Positions 46,487-54,673 of a stretch of DNA of 64,000 bases are shown here, one piece after another; within the stretch, counting starts at the first letter, position 1; every line of letters begins with the position of its first letter. The stretch is from positions 124,001-188,000 of the forward strand of contig NZ_JAMCCX010000017.1 of assembly GCF_024706985.1 (NCBI RefSeq). Direction: 5' to 3'. This stretch comes from Alicyclobacillus sp. SP_1 (lineage in GTDB: Bacteria > Bacillota > Bacilli > Alicyclobacillales > Alicyclobacillaceae). Under the pieces are notes generated by a model. It was not told the origin of the DNA. It worked only from the letters and a program-made list of their open reading frames with translations, and made no database searches. Made by a program: the position numbers and the translations under genes.

Positions 46487-46975
46487 CTATGCGTTCAGTT
46501 TGCGGAGCACGTCGAAGATGTCTTCGTTATCCGGTTGGTCGTCGATGGGATGCACGTCGATGTATTGAATGACTCCATCCGTGTCAATGACGAACAGTGC
46601 GCGTTCGGTCATCCCTTGCTCCCGCAGCACCCCGTACTTCTCGGCCACTGCGCCATGCGGATTAAAATCAGAGCAAAGTGGGTAGGAGATACCACCTATC
46701 GACTTCTGCCACGCTTCATGACTGGGGATACTGTCTACGCTGATACCCAGAACCTGGGTATTATACTCTTCGAACCGGGACAGATCGTCCTCGTACGAAG
46801 GCATCTGAGCGCCTCAGACAGGGGTCCAGTCTAAGGGGTAGAAGGCAATAAACACGTTTTTCTTTCCGAGGTAATTGGCTAGGTGGATGGTACGTTCGCC
46901 AGTTGCTGGCAACATAAAGTCAGGTGCTTTGTCCCCCACTTTTAGGGTGTTGGACTGAGCCGGACCACGAGCCAT
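46487..46975 (-). CDS. Peroxiredoxin, probable selenoprotein (UGA at residue 54)
   Basis: 162 residues if TGA at 46816-46814 is read as selenocysteine. The part before it, KVGDKAPDFMLPATGERTI and FIAFYPLDWTPV, is the thioredoxin-fold start of AhpC/TSA peroxiredoxins; what follows, GAQMPSYEDDLSRFEEY and VLGISVDSIPSHEAW, continues the fold in the same frame. The TGA replaces the peroxidatic Cys of the TPVC motif, exactly as in known selenocysteine peroxiredoxins (PrxU). It would reduce peroxides at the expense of a thiol donor, possibly the glutaredoxin-like protein encoded upstream. ATG 46975 follows AAGGAGG. There is no resolving Cys in the usual C-terminal place. Confidence 0.88.
46781..46807 (-). 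promoter_or_regulatory. Bacterial SECIS-like hairpin in the peroxiredoxin gene
   Basis: On the mRNA, outer arms CAGAU and AUCUG enclose an upper stem (CC, a bulged U, UC pairing with GA, GG) and the loop GUAC. The loop begins 18 bases after UGA with G in first place, and the bulged U resembles the one SelB contacts in Escherichia coli. The stem is weaker than in the neighbouring gene. Confidence 0.6.
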
Positions 46976-47069
46976 TGGAAAAACCTCCTTCATGTATGAA
47001 TTGGAATGCACGGCGGTCAACGCCATTATTTCGCATTCACCGTCACTATACCAGCGTGTCCAGACTGAA

Positions 47070-47312
47070 TCAAAGCGATATCCCGAGCAATGCCTTCATT
47101 TTATTCGGTCGATAGCCGACGACGGCTTCTTCTCCAATGATGGTTGTCGGCACCGAGTAGATACCTCTGGACTCCAATTCCTTGAAGTAGTCGTCATTGT
47201 TGGTCACATTGCGCTCCTCGAATGGGATGTTCCAGCTCTCCAAGTCAGATTTGATTTTGGCACAGTAACTGCAGCCGGTCGACGAGTAGACGATGACAGG
47301 TTCATGTTTCAT
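47070..47312 (-). CDS. Glutaredoxin-like thiol-disulfide protein
   Basis: 80 residues. CxxC site CSYC in VIVYSSTGCSYCAKIKSDLE and the cis-Pro loop SVPTTIIGEEAVVGYRP are typical of NrdH/glutaredoxin proteins. Both active-site residues are Cys here, unlike the two genes after it. ATG 47312 with AAAGGAG ten bases upstream is preferred over TTG 47318. First gene of the operon; probable electron donor to the peroxiredoxin or the GrdB/PrdB-like protein. Confidence 0.88.
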   Translation of the reverse strand: MKHEPVIVYSSTGCSYCAKIKSDLESWNIPFEERNVTNNDDYFKELESRGIYSVPTTIIGEEAVVGYRPNKMKALLGISL

Positions 47313-47380
47313 ACGCAAACATCTCCTTTAGCCTCATGGAATTGGAAGGCAAAGTACGGTGGATATCGTTTTGAGATTGA

Positions 47381-47409
47381 ATTATAATAACTACTAAGTG
47401 TAAGTTTAA
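47381..47409 (-). promoter_or_regulatory. Promoter of the glutaredoxin-selenoprotein operon with PerR-box-like site
   Basis: On the minus strand TTAAAC (47409-47404), 17-base spacer, TATAAT (47386-47381). TTATAAT-A-ACTACTA at 47382-47396 on the plus strand matches the PerR box TTATAATNATTATAA in one complete half and 4 of 7 bases of the other, and it covers the -10 box, so PerR binding would block the promoter. Confidence 0.65.
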
Positions 47410-47485
47410 GTCATCGTGAAACACATGTCAAAACTTAGACATAGCAATAGAAGCATCGCGTTTTGACCGATGGGAGGAATTTTAC

Positions 47486-47968
47486 ATGAGTTGTAAGGAA
47501 GAGGATCATCTTTATCCTTTAGAAATATTGCAGCAAGCGGGTCTGAGACCGACCACACAGCGTGTGGCGATTCTCCAGTTTATGATAGACGAAAAACGTC
47601 ATTGGACGGCAGATGAACTGTTTCACCAAATGCGCGGTTCATTGCCGACATTGTCTTTGGCGACTGTTTACAACACATTAAAGGCATTTGTGGAATCTGG
47701 AGTATTAAAGGAACTGACGTTCGGAGATGCCGCGTCTCGATTTGATCTGAATGTGTCGCCGCACCACCATATGGTTTGTGACCAATGTGGCAAATTGCAA
47801 GATATTTATCTCGAGGAAGTTCCGGTGGACTGGATTCAGGAAGCAGAAAAAGATCACCAATTTTACACGAAGGATATTCAGATTGAGCTGCACGGTCTGT
47901 GCCAACAGTGCTTTCAGCTTCAGGTGGCAGACAGTTCCAAGCGTACGCTTGGAACGACGGAGGCGTGA
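47486..47968 (+). CDS. perR: Fur-family peroxide regulator (PerR-like)
   Basis: 160 residues. DNA-binding LRPTTQRVAILQFM and LSLATVYNTLKAF, metal-sensing HHHMVCDQCGKLQD, and the second structural-zinc pair HGLCQQC. The Asp in RFDLN (Asp104 in Bacillus PerR) favours PerR over Fur. PerR releases DNA when peroxide oxidises its metal-site His. Divergent from the peroxiredoxin operon, which is probably a target. ATG after GGGAGG. Confidence 0.9.
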   Translation: MSCKEEDHLYPLEILQQAGLRPTTQRVAILQFMIDEKRHWTADELFHQMRGSLPTLSLATVYNTLKAFVESGVLKELTFGDAASRFDLNVSPHHHMVCDQCGKLQDIYLEEVPVDWIQEAEKDHQFYTKDIQIELHGLCQQCFQLQVADSSKRTLGTTEA

Positions 47969-47969
47969 G

Positions 47970-48719
47970 TCATACGCCACGCATCTCCGGGTCCCAAATA
48001 AATTTGTGCAATTGTAAATTAATGCGGACAGACTTCATCTTGCTCGCTAGCGTCCATTCCACTAACTGTTTTGGCGAAACGGACGAAAAAACGGGAGACA
48101 ATAGGACTTGTCCTCTTTGGATGTGTTCGTGGATGACCTCTTTCGCCCGTTCAAAGTCTCTGGAGTCGGCGATGACGAATTTGATTTCGTCGTTTTCTCG
48201 CAGGACTTCAAAATTCTTTCGATTCATGGCTACTTCTTCGCCGGAACCAGGGAGTTTGTAGTCCATGATAAACCGTAATTTCGCCCTACAATTAGCCTCG
48301 GTCTCTCGCAAATGGTCGAAGGGTCGAAGGTCGACTGCACCGTTCGTCTCTACGTGAAGGTCGCGCACCACGGGGAGGTTGGCCAATTGTCTGACGAGTG
48401 CCTGTGATTTTTGTCCGTGAAGGAGAGGCTCTCCACCAGTCAGGCAGACGTGTGCGTTTTGAAATGCCAGCACTTGGTCGGCAATTTCTTGCACGGATGC
48501 ATAATAGGCTGGACGGGCGGGGGCATAGCTGTATTTGGTATCGCACCAAACGCATCTCAGGTTGCAGTGAAAGACGCGGACAAAAGTGGTAGGATAACCC
48601 GCCATGGTACCTTCGCCCTCCACGGTTTCAAACACTTCTACCATCGGTAGCGTCACAGCCATGTCTTCTGAAGAGGAGTCTCGCTTATCTCTGTTTTCAG
48701 TTTGACCGTTACTGACCAT
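47970..48719 (-). CDS. queE: 7-carboxy-7-deazaguanine synthase QueE
   Basis: 249 residues. Radical SAM motif CNLRCVWCDTKYSY preceded by VEVFETVEGEGTMAGYP, and CLTGGEPLLH. Converts 6-carboxytetrahydropterin to CDG in queuosine synthesis. About 25 Ser/Asp-rich residues precede the conserved start, so a later start is possible. It overlaps queD by 11 bases and converges on perR with one base between. Confidence 0.93.
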   Translation of the reverse strand: MVSNGQTENRDKRDSSSEDMAVTLPMVEVFETVEGEGTMAGYPTTFVRVFHCNLRCVWCDTKYSYAPARPAYYASVQEIADQVLAFQNAHVCLTGGEPLLHGQKSQALVRQLANLPVVRDLHVETNGAVDLRPFDHLRETEANCRAKLRFIMDYKLPGSGEEVAMNRKNFEVLRENDEIKFVIADSRDFERAKEVIHEHIQRGQVLLSPVFSSVSPKQLVEWTLASKMKSVRINLQLHKFIWDPEMRGV

Positions 48720-49185
48720 CGTTCATCCACTCCCTCTTTGCCATCGCGTAGCTGGTCTTCGTTTCATAGAGAATCAATTGCTCGAGCTGTACGGAACGTG
48801 GCTTGCATAAGGCATCGACGGCATCGACTAACTGTTCCCACATCCAAACCACCAGGTTTTCTGCTGTCGTATTCATGGGTGGGACGACTTCGTTTAAGTA
48901 TCGATGGTCGAGTCGACTTCCAATATACCTCTCAAAAAGAGATTTTAGCTCTCCAAAGTCCACGACAATACCGCGCTTATCAGGAATTCCACTAACCATA
49001 AATTCCAAGGTGTACGTGTGTCCGTGCAGACTCTTGCACTTTCCTTCGTAGCAGTGAAGATGGTGGGCCGCATCAAAGTGAAACGCCTTGCTGACGGACA
49101 CCCGTTTGGTATGGTACCGAAGTTGGTGCTCCTCGATGTCTCGATGCAATGTCTGAATATGAGAAGGAACGGTGTACTCGTCCAT
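48709..49185 (-). CDS. queD: 6-carboxytetrahydropterin synthase QueD
   Basis: 158 residues. Zinc ligands in FDAAHHLHCYEGKCKSLHGHTY and catalytic Cys, then DFGELKSLF and LDHRYLNEV. Makes CPH4 from dihydroneopterin triphosphate in queuosine synthesis. ATG 49185 has AGGAGG upstream. queC and queF are not in the window and I see no preQ1 riboswitch in the leader. Confidence 0.94.
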   Translation of the reverse strand: MDEYTVPSHIQTLHRDIEEHQLRYHTKRVSVSKAFHFDAAHHLHCYEGKCKSLHGHTYTLEFMVSGIPDKRGIVVDFGELKSLFERYIGSRLDHRYLNEVVPPMNTTAENLVVWMWEQLVDAVDALCKPRSVQLEQLILYETKTSYAMAKREWMNDGQ

Positions 49186-49327
49186 GGGATGCCTCCTGTT
49201 CATCATTCGACAAATTGCGGCCTACGCAGGCAGGAATTGAAAATGCCTAACAAGAATACAACAAACGGCGAAACATCGCACTTGTGTTTGCGGGACTGCT
49301 GAAAGTCGAGAGCCAGCGGCAGAGTGG

Positions 49328-50914
49328 GTGGCAGAGAGGACGTTTTCAGTGCAGTCGTATCGTTTGTTTATGCGTAGATTGGTTCGGAACTACATGATTG
49401 GGTCAGCCGTAGCCGTGATGGGTGTGGGCAGCATACTCATCTTCAGCACGCTGAAAATCTCAGCTTACGATGCACGGCTGCTGCTGCTAACGCTTGTCAT
49501 CAGTATTCCGTTCATGATTATCTCGGAAAGTGCCGTTTTTCGGCGGCACATGAGACCCATTCGGTGGCTGTTTGACGAGCATCACACAGCGAGCGCTCAG
49601 GACTACCAGACTGCCTTTCTGCAACTTCACCGCTTGCCGATTTTGGCCGTACGCCGGGTTGCACTGCCTCATTGGTTGGGACTCGCCGGGCCTGCGGTAA
49701 GTCTAACTTTGATAGAGATTCTGTATTTTCATCTGACTATACCACTGTCTTACCTAGTCGTTGCTATCATAGGTTCCATTCTGGTCGCCAGTATGCATGC
49801 GCTCATCGAATTCTTTTTGACGGCAGAAGCGATTGTTCCGATGCTATCGGAAGTCCAAGAGATGGCGCGTACAGCTCTGGGGATGCATCTCACGTTGGAC
49901 GGCAAGGTACTCGTCTCCGTGCAATCCAAATATCGGAGTAGCGCGTTGTTGATTGGCGTGTTTCCGCTCATTTTATTTTCCCTCGCAACGCAACTGCGGT
50001 TGAATCAGGGACTCAAGACGATGCAACCGAGCGCGTATTGGCAGTGGGCTGGAGTCATCTTGTTGGTTGGCATTGGATTTTCTATTCTCAGTTCGGGATT
50101 GCTGGCGCGCGTTGTGCAGCGTCCCATTGTTGAACTGGAGAGCAAGATGGCCAAAGTTCAGCGCGGCAATTTACAGACACGCGCCATCGAAGCTTATTCG
50201 GACGAGTTCTCTCGTCTGGTCACGGGATTCAATTTGATGGTCGATGACCTGCAAGCACGCGAATTGCAGACGATGCTCTTGACGCAAAGCTTATTGACGA
50301 CGTTAGCAGCGGCGTTAGACGCACGCGACCCTTATACGGCAGGTCACTCGCAGCGAGTATCGGATTATTCGGTGGAAATTGGAAAGAGAGCTGGGTTGAC
50401 AGCCACCGTCCTGAAAGACTTGCGAGAGTCCGCATTGCTTCATGACATTGGTAAAATTGGCATTCCTGATACGATTCTATTGAAGGAAGGACGACTGTCG
50501 GCGGAAGAGTTTGAGGTGATGAAATCGCATCCGGTAGTAGGAGAAAGTATTTTGCTGCAAGTCCAGCCTCCCAATGCGATGGCTGCTCTCTTGCCAGGCG
50601 TACGCTCCCATCACGAACGGTATGATGGCGACGGATATCCAGATGGGCTCTCGGGTGAACAAATCCCGTTATTTGGACGGATTATGGCGATTGCCGATGC
50701 ATTTGACGCGATGACATCGGACCGACCGTATCGCCGCGGCATGCCTGCCGAAAAAGCCATCTCTATTTTGAGAGAAGGCCGTGGGACACAGTGGGACCCG
50801 ATATTCACAGATTTATTTATCGACTGGGCAAACCAACACTTGCTAGCGGGTGAGCGTCCGTCAGCCGCCGCCGCCGCTACTGTTCCAATCGCTGCTGCCA
50901 CGGAGAGCCCATGA
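49328..50914 (+). CDS. Membrane HAMP - HD-GYP domain protein
   Basis: 528 residues. Several N-terminal helices (about 22-42, 48-68, 115-165, 205-265), HAMP linker with RPIVELESKMAKVQRGNLQ, then an HD-GYP domain: HDIGKIGIP, HHERYDGDGYPDGLSGEQIP, and RIMAIADAFDAMTSDRPYR. Such proteins hydrolyse cyclic di-GMP, responding to a signal sensed in the membrane part. GTG start; weak upstream site. Confidence 0.92.
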   Translation: MAERTFSVQSYRLFMRRLVRNYMIGSAVAVMGVGSILIFSTLKISAYDARLLLLTLVISIPFMIISESAVFRRHMRPIRWLFDEHHTASAQDYQTAFLQLHRLPILAVRRVALPHWLGLAGPAVSLTLIEILYFHLTIPLSYLVVAIIGSILVASMHALIEFFLTAEAIVPMLSEVQEMARTALGMHLTLDGKVLVSVQSKYRSSALLIGVFPLILFSLATQLRLNQGLKTMQPSAYWQWAGVILLVGIGFSILSSGLLARVVQRPIVELESKMAKVQRGNLQTRAIEAYSDEFSRLVTGFNLMVDDLQARELQTMLLTQSLLTTLAAALDARDPYTAGHSQRVSDYSVEIGKRAGLTATVLKDLRESALLHDIGKIGIPDTILLKEGRLSAEEFEVMKSHPVVGESILLQVQPPNAMAALLPGVRSHHERYDGDGYPDGLSGEQIPLFGRIMAIADAFDAMTSDRPYRRGMPAEKAISILREGRGTQWDPIFTDLFIDWANQHLLAGERPSAAAAATVPIAAATESP

Positions 50915-50932
50915 AGCACGGCTGGGCCGCAG

Positions 50933-51250
50933 TCAGACTTCGACCCAGCGGTCACTCCACGCTTGGACAGCGTCCATGACTGCCTTTAAATCTTTTCCTT
51001 TACTGGTCAAATCGTATTCAATCCGAACTGGAGTTTCGGGATATACATGCCGAATTAAAATGCCACACGACTCCAATTCCTTGAAGCGTTCGGCGAGCAT
51101 GCGGTCGCTCATATTTGGAATCATCTCAGATATATCTTTAAAGCGCTTTGGTCCATCCATCAACACGTGTATGATGAGCCCTGTCCAGCGCTTTCCCAAC
51201 AGGGTAAACGCAGATTCGAACTTCGGACACAGTTGTTGTTCGTTGCGCAT
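50933..51250 (-). CDS. HxlR family transcriptional regulator
   Basis: 105 residues. CPKFESAFTLLGKRWTGLIIHVL, GPKRFKDISEMIPNMSDRMLAERFKELE and the wing VRIEYDLTSKGKDL define the HxlR winged-helix family. The N-terminal Cys is the usual redox or electrophile sensor position. ATG after GGAGATGATG. Converges on the HD-GYP gene; target unknown. Confidence 0.9.
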   Translation of the reverse strand: MRNEQQLCPKFESAFTLLGKRWTGLIIHVLMDGPKRFKDISEMIPNMSDRMLAERFKELESCGILIRHVYPETPVRIEYDLTSKGKDLKAVMDAVQAWSDRWVEV

Positions 51251-51520
51251 CTTTCATCATCTCCTTTCGATATTCTAGCACATTTGAGAGTTCAATCCCA
51301 GTGCTTTCTGCACCGAAAAAATCGTGATTATCCGAGCGGGCGTCGAAGCATCTACCCGCTCGTCTTCCGCCTTCGTTCGAGCAACCGACCTTGGCTGTTC
51401 GGCCCTGCGGTGGTTCTGATATGATGAAATCATTGTGCACAGACGCCCTTCACAAGAGTAGGGCAGTCAGCGAGGCGACTCGATGAGCGGCGTGCGATAC
51501 GAAACAGAGGGGGCTTTCTT

Positions 51521-53389
51521 TTGACGGGCTTGGAACCTTTGACGGGCTTGGAACCTTTGACGGGCTTGGACAGCGACCTGTCCCGTTTGTCGATTCCCGA
51601 AGTGTCTGAGGTGGCATTTCAGCGCTGTCAAAGTCGATTTCGCGACTTGACCATGCCTCTGGCCAGCCTTGGTGAGCTCGAGCGGATGGTATGCCGCGTA
51701 GCTGCTATTCGCCGCGAGGTGATTCCTCGCCTGTCCCATCCGGTAGCGGTGTTGTTTGCGGCGGATCACGGTGTTGCTCGTCAAGGAGTATCTCGCTATC
51801 GACAGACGGTCACCGAAGAGATGGCAGTCAATGTGCTCATGGGTTCGGCGACTTCCAGTGTCTTGGCTCGCCAACATGGCATCCCGTTGCAAGTGGTCGA
51901 CGTAGGCTTGTGCCGAGATGTCCGGCACCCTCGAATTATTTCGAAAAAAGTTGCTTGCGGTACGATGGACTTCTGCAGTGGAGAAGCCATGACGGTTTCT
52001 GACGCCAAAACCGTCTTCCTTCGGGCTGCTGCTCACGTCGACCACCTTTGCGATGGCGGTGCCGATGCACTCATCCTTGGTGAATTGGGAATTGGCAATA
52101 CCACGTCCGCAGCGGTTCTCTGCGCAGGATTGCTGACGTGTTCCGTCGAACAACTGGTGGGCCCTGGTACGGGCTTGGACCAAGCAGGACTCTTGCACAA
52201 GCAACGGATCGCCCGGACGGCATTGGAACTCCATCATGCGAAGCAAGGTGACCTGTGGGCCTGGATGGCTGCCGTCGGAGGCTATGAACTGGTTGCTATG
52301 GCTGGTGCGATGATGGCCGCTGCACACAGGCAGATACCCATTTTGCTCGACGGCATGGTGACTGGAGCCGCGGCATTGTGGGCAGTGCGATTGCAGCCGG
52401 CGCTCGCTTTGTACCTGTTTGCCGGGCACGAATCGTCGGAACCCGCGCATGCCGTCGTTCTGCGAGAATTGGGGTTGCATCCGTTGTTGCGACTTGGCCT
52501 TCATCTCGGCGAGGCGAGCGGAGCTCTCTTCGCGTGGCCGATTTTGGCGCGGGCGTGCGATGTGTGCGCGGAAACGGCGACCTTTGCAGACGCTCAAGTC
52601 GACAATCCGCACGGACCTCATCCCGACGAAAGTGTTCACGGTTCTGCTTCGACTCGCGCAGCGGAGGGCGAGTCATCCGCTGAGCCGCCCAAGACCATGC
52701 CGGCGCCACGCGACTTTACGGAAGCCGAGGTGAGTGCCGTGTACAAGGCGGTGGCGGCTCGCAGAGACATTCGCGTCTACTTGCCAGACGCCGTTCCGGA
52801 TGAAGTTCTCGCGCGTATCCTCTGGGCGGGACACCACGCTCCCTCGGTCGGCTACATGCAGCCGTGGAACTTCATCGTGGTTCGCGACGAAGCGATGCGA
52901 GTGGCGTTTCACCAGTTGGCTGACGCTGAGCGCATCCGTGCAGGTGGGCCATACGCTGAGGACAAGCGGCAATACTATCTGCGCCTTAAGCTGGAAGGCT
53001 TCCTGCAGGCACCTATCACCCTTTGTGTCACGAATTCGCCGAATCGGGGTGGTCCGCATGTACTCGGACGCCACACGATACCAGAAACGGACTTGATGTC
53101 GACTGCCTGTGCGATTGAGAATATGTGGTTGGCCGCGCGCGCAGAAGGGGTTGCCATGGGGTGGGTGAGCCTCTATCAGAAGGCAGATGTCCGTTCCTTG
53201 CTCGACATACCCGATGAGGTCGATCCGGTAGCGCTCCTCACACTTGGTTATACACCAGACTTTCCGGCCATCCCGGTGCTCGAGCGAGTTGGCTGGGGAA
53301 CTCGCCGCAAGGGCGATGAAGTCGTCTACGAGGAGCGGTTTGGCCGTGTTGGCCCTCTATCGAAACACTTCACGTCTGCACTAGATTGA
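51521..53389 (+). CDS. CobT - BluB fusion: lower-ligand synthesis and activation
   Basis: 622 residues in one frame. Residues 20-350 are CobT (nicotinate-nucleotide:dimethylbenzimidazole phosphoribosyltransferase): AADHGVARQGVS, LGELGIGNTTSAAVL, AGHESSEPAHA and HLGEASGA with the probable catalytic Glu. A Ser/Ala/Pro linker (350-400) leads to BluB, residues 402-622: AARRDIRVYLPDAVPDEVL, HHAPSVGYMQPWNFIVVRD, and MGWVSLY. BluB breaks down reduced FMN with oxygen to form dimethylbenzimidazole, which CobT then activates, so the fusion couples consecutive steps. TTG start after GAGGGGG. It opens the cobalamin operon. Confidence 0.93.
   Translation: MTGLEPLTGLEPLTGLDSDLSRLSIPEVSEVAFQRCQSRFRDLTMPLASLGELERMVCRVAAIRREVIPRLSHPVAVLFAADHGVARQGVSRYRQTVTEEMAVNVLMGSATSSVLARQHGIPLQVVDVGLCRDVRHPRIISKKVACGTMDFCSGEAMTVSDAKTVFLRAAAHVDHLCDGGADALILGELGIGNTTSAAVLCAGLLTCSVEQLVGPGTGLDQAGLLHKQRIARTALELHHAKQGDLWAWMAAVGGYELVAMAGAMMAAAHRQIPILLDGMVTGAAALWAVRLQPALALYLFAGHESSEPAHAVVLRELGLHPLLRLGLHLGEASGALFAWPILARACDVCAETATFADAQVDNPHGPHPDESVHGSASTRAAEGESSAEPPKTMPAPRDFTEAEVSAVYKAVAARRDIRVYLPDAVPDEVLARILWAGHHAPSVGYMQPWNFIVVRDEAMRVAFHQLADAERIRAGGPYAEDKRQYYLRLKLEGFLQAPITLCVTNSPNRGGPHVLGRHTIPETDLMSTACAIENMWLAARAEGVAMGWVSLYQKADVRSLLDIPDEVDPVALLTLGYTPDFPAIPVLERVGWGTRRKGDEVVYEERFGRVGPLSKHFTSALD
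51522..51574 (+). repeat. 18-base tandem repeat at the start of the CobT-BluB gene
   Basis: Two complete copies of GACGGGCTTGGAACCTTT (51523-51540, 51541-51558) plus a partial third. Each encodes TGLEPL and each is preceded by an in-frame TTG. Confidence 0.9.
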
Positions 53390-53436
53390 GACGGATCGCA
53401 TCGTCATTGACTACATTCATCGAGGGGGAATCCCGT

Positions 53437-54030
53437 GTGAGAATCTACACGCGAGGTGGAGACAAAGGTAAAACGGCTCTGATTGGCGGGGAGCGGAGAT
53501 TCAAGGATGATGCTCGAGTTGAGGCGTATGGTTCGGTGGACGAGGCGGGAGCGTTTTTGGCTTATGCGGTTTCGCTGCTGCCGAAAGAGGGCTTTGAGGA
53601 CGTTCATGACGCCATTTTGGCCATTCAGCAGCGGCTCTGGGACGTGGGGGCGGACCTCGCATTGCCAGCCGAGAGCGAAAAATATCATTTTCGAACACCG
53701 ACGGATGCGGCGTCGGAATTAGAACCGCTGGTGGACAAGTATCAGTCAGAAGCGGAGAAGTTAACTAAGTTCGTCTTGCGCGGCGGTCACCCGGCTGCAG
53801 CGACTCTGCATGTCGCCTGTACCGTAGCTCGGCGCGCCGAGCGGCGGATTGTCGCATTGATGCGGCAGGAAGAGATTCATCCGGCAACGCTCATGTACGT
53901 CAACCGCCTCTCCGATTTGTTGTTTGTGCTGGCGCGCGCTGTCAATGCGCGGCTTGGCGAAAAAGACGTTCAGTACGAGAATTCCCCCGAAGTTTTTCGC
54001 GAACCTGGAAAGAAGCCGGAATCGCGGTGA
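53437..54030 (+). CDS. pduO: PduO-type ATP:cob(I)alamin adenosyltransferase
   Basis: 197 residues. TRGGDKGKTALIGG for ATP, VEAYGSVDEAGAFLAY, and ARRAERRIVAL and YVNRLSDLLFVLAR typical of PduO/MMAB. Makes adenosylcobalamin or adenosylcobinamide. GTG 53437 has GAGGGGG at good distance; the frame reaches up to 53386 and overlaps the previous stop. Confidence 0.94.
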   Translation: MRIYTRGGDKGKTALIGGERRFKDDARVEAYGSVDEAGAFLAYAVSLLPKEGFEDVHDAILAIQQRLWDVGADLALPAESEKYHFRTPTDAASELEPLVDKYQSEAEKLTKFVLRGGHPAAATLHVACTVARRAERRIVALMRQEEIHPATLMYVNRLSDLLFVLARAVNARLGEKDVQYENSPEVFREPGKKPESR

Positions 54031-54088
54031 ATTGGAGGAAAACGGCCATACACGCGAAGCGGATCGCACAGAGAGGAGAGAACAGCGC

Positions 54089-54673
54089 GTGCCCGTGTGT
54101 CTGATTACTGGAGGAGCAAAGAGTGGGAAAAGTGACTACGCGTTAAAACTCGCAGAGTCTCATTCCCTTCCCCCGACGTCTTTCAAAGACGCATCCGGCC
54201 ATCTCCGTAAAGTCACGTTTGTGGCAACTGCCGAGCCGTTCGATGAGGAGATGGCCGAGCGCATTCTTCGCCATCGCAAAGAGCGGGCTGACTGGTTTCA
54301 AACGGTCGAAGAGCCACTTCATGTATCCGCGTGGCTCTCTGCAGACGACAGTCGCGTGGTCGTGCTGGATTGCCTAGCAACTCTCCTCGGGAACTGGATG
54401 CACCATCGATGGGTCACGGATGAGTCCAGTTTCTCAATCGCGATGGGAGCACTTTGTTCTGCCGTAGCGGAGCATTCAGGACAAGTGATCATCGTCACCA
54501 ACGAAGTCGGCATGGGCCTCGTCCCGGCTGATTCCGAATCGCGCCGCTATCGCGACTGGCTCGGTCGATTGAACGCCGCTGTAGCTGCGGTGGCCGAGGA
54601 AGTCGTGCTACTGGTCGCGGGTGTTCCACTAGTCGTCAAATCACGGTCTGGCCCACATGGACAACAAGCATGA
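54089..54673 (+). CDS. cobU: Adenosylcobinamide kinase / guanylyltransferase
   Basis: 194 residues. P-loop ITGGAKSGKSDYA at 6-18, HRKERADWFQTVEEP with the His that carries GMP, and VTNEVGMGLVPAD. Phosphorylates adenosylcobinamide and adds GMP. GTG 54089 after GAGAGGAG. Its TGA overlaps the cbiB ATG. Confidence 0.93.
   Translation: MPVCLITGGAKSGKSDYALKLAESHSLPPTSFKDASGHLRKVTFVATAEPFDEEMAERILRHRKERADWFQTVEEPLHVSAWLSADDSRVVVLDCLATLLGNWMHHRWVTDESSFSIAMGALCSAVAEHSGQVIIVTNEVGMGLVPADSESRRYRDWLGRLNAAVAAVAEEVVLLVAGVPLVVKSRSGPHGQQA

Noticed and set aside
46802-46804. ATG just after the peroxiredoxin TGA as a separate gene start
   Set aside because: It has no ribosome binding site and would leave a protein lacking the first half of the thioredoxin fold.
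49186-49327. preQ1 riboswitch before queD
   Set aside because: The leader lacks a recognisable short pseudoknot with the A-rich tail.
51251-51520. Cobalamin riboswitch before the cobalamin operon
   Set aside because: I could not find a B12 box or the expected paired elements by eye; a covariance search would decide.
51467-52639. 390-codon minus-strand frame opposite the CobT domain
   Set aside because: A shadow of a GC-rich conserved gene; composition is Arg/Gln/His-rich and no motif is seen.
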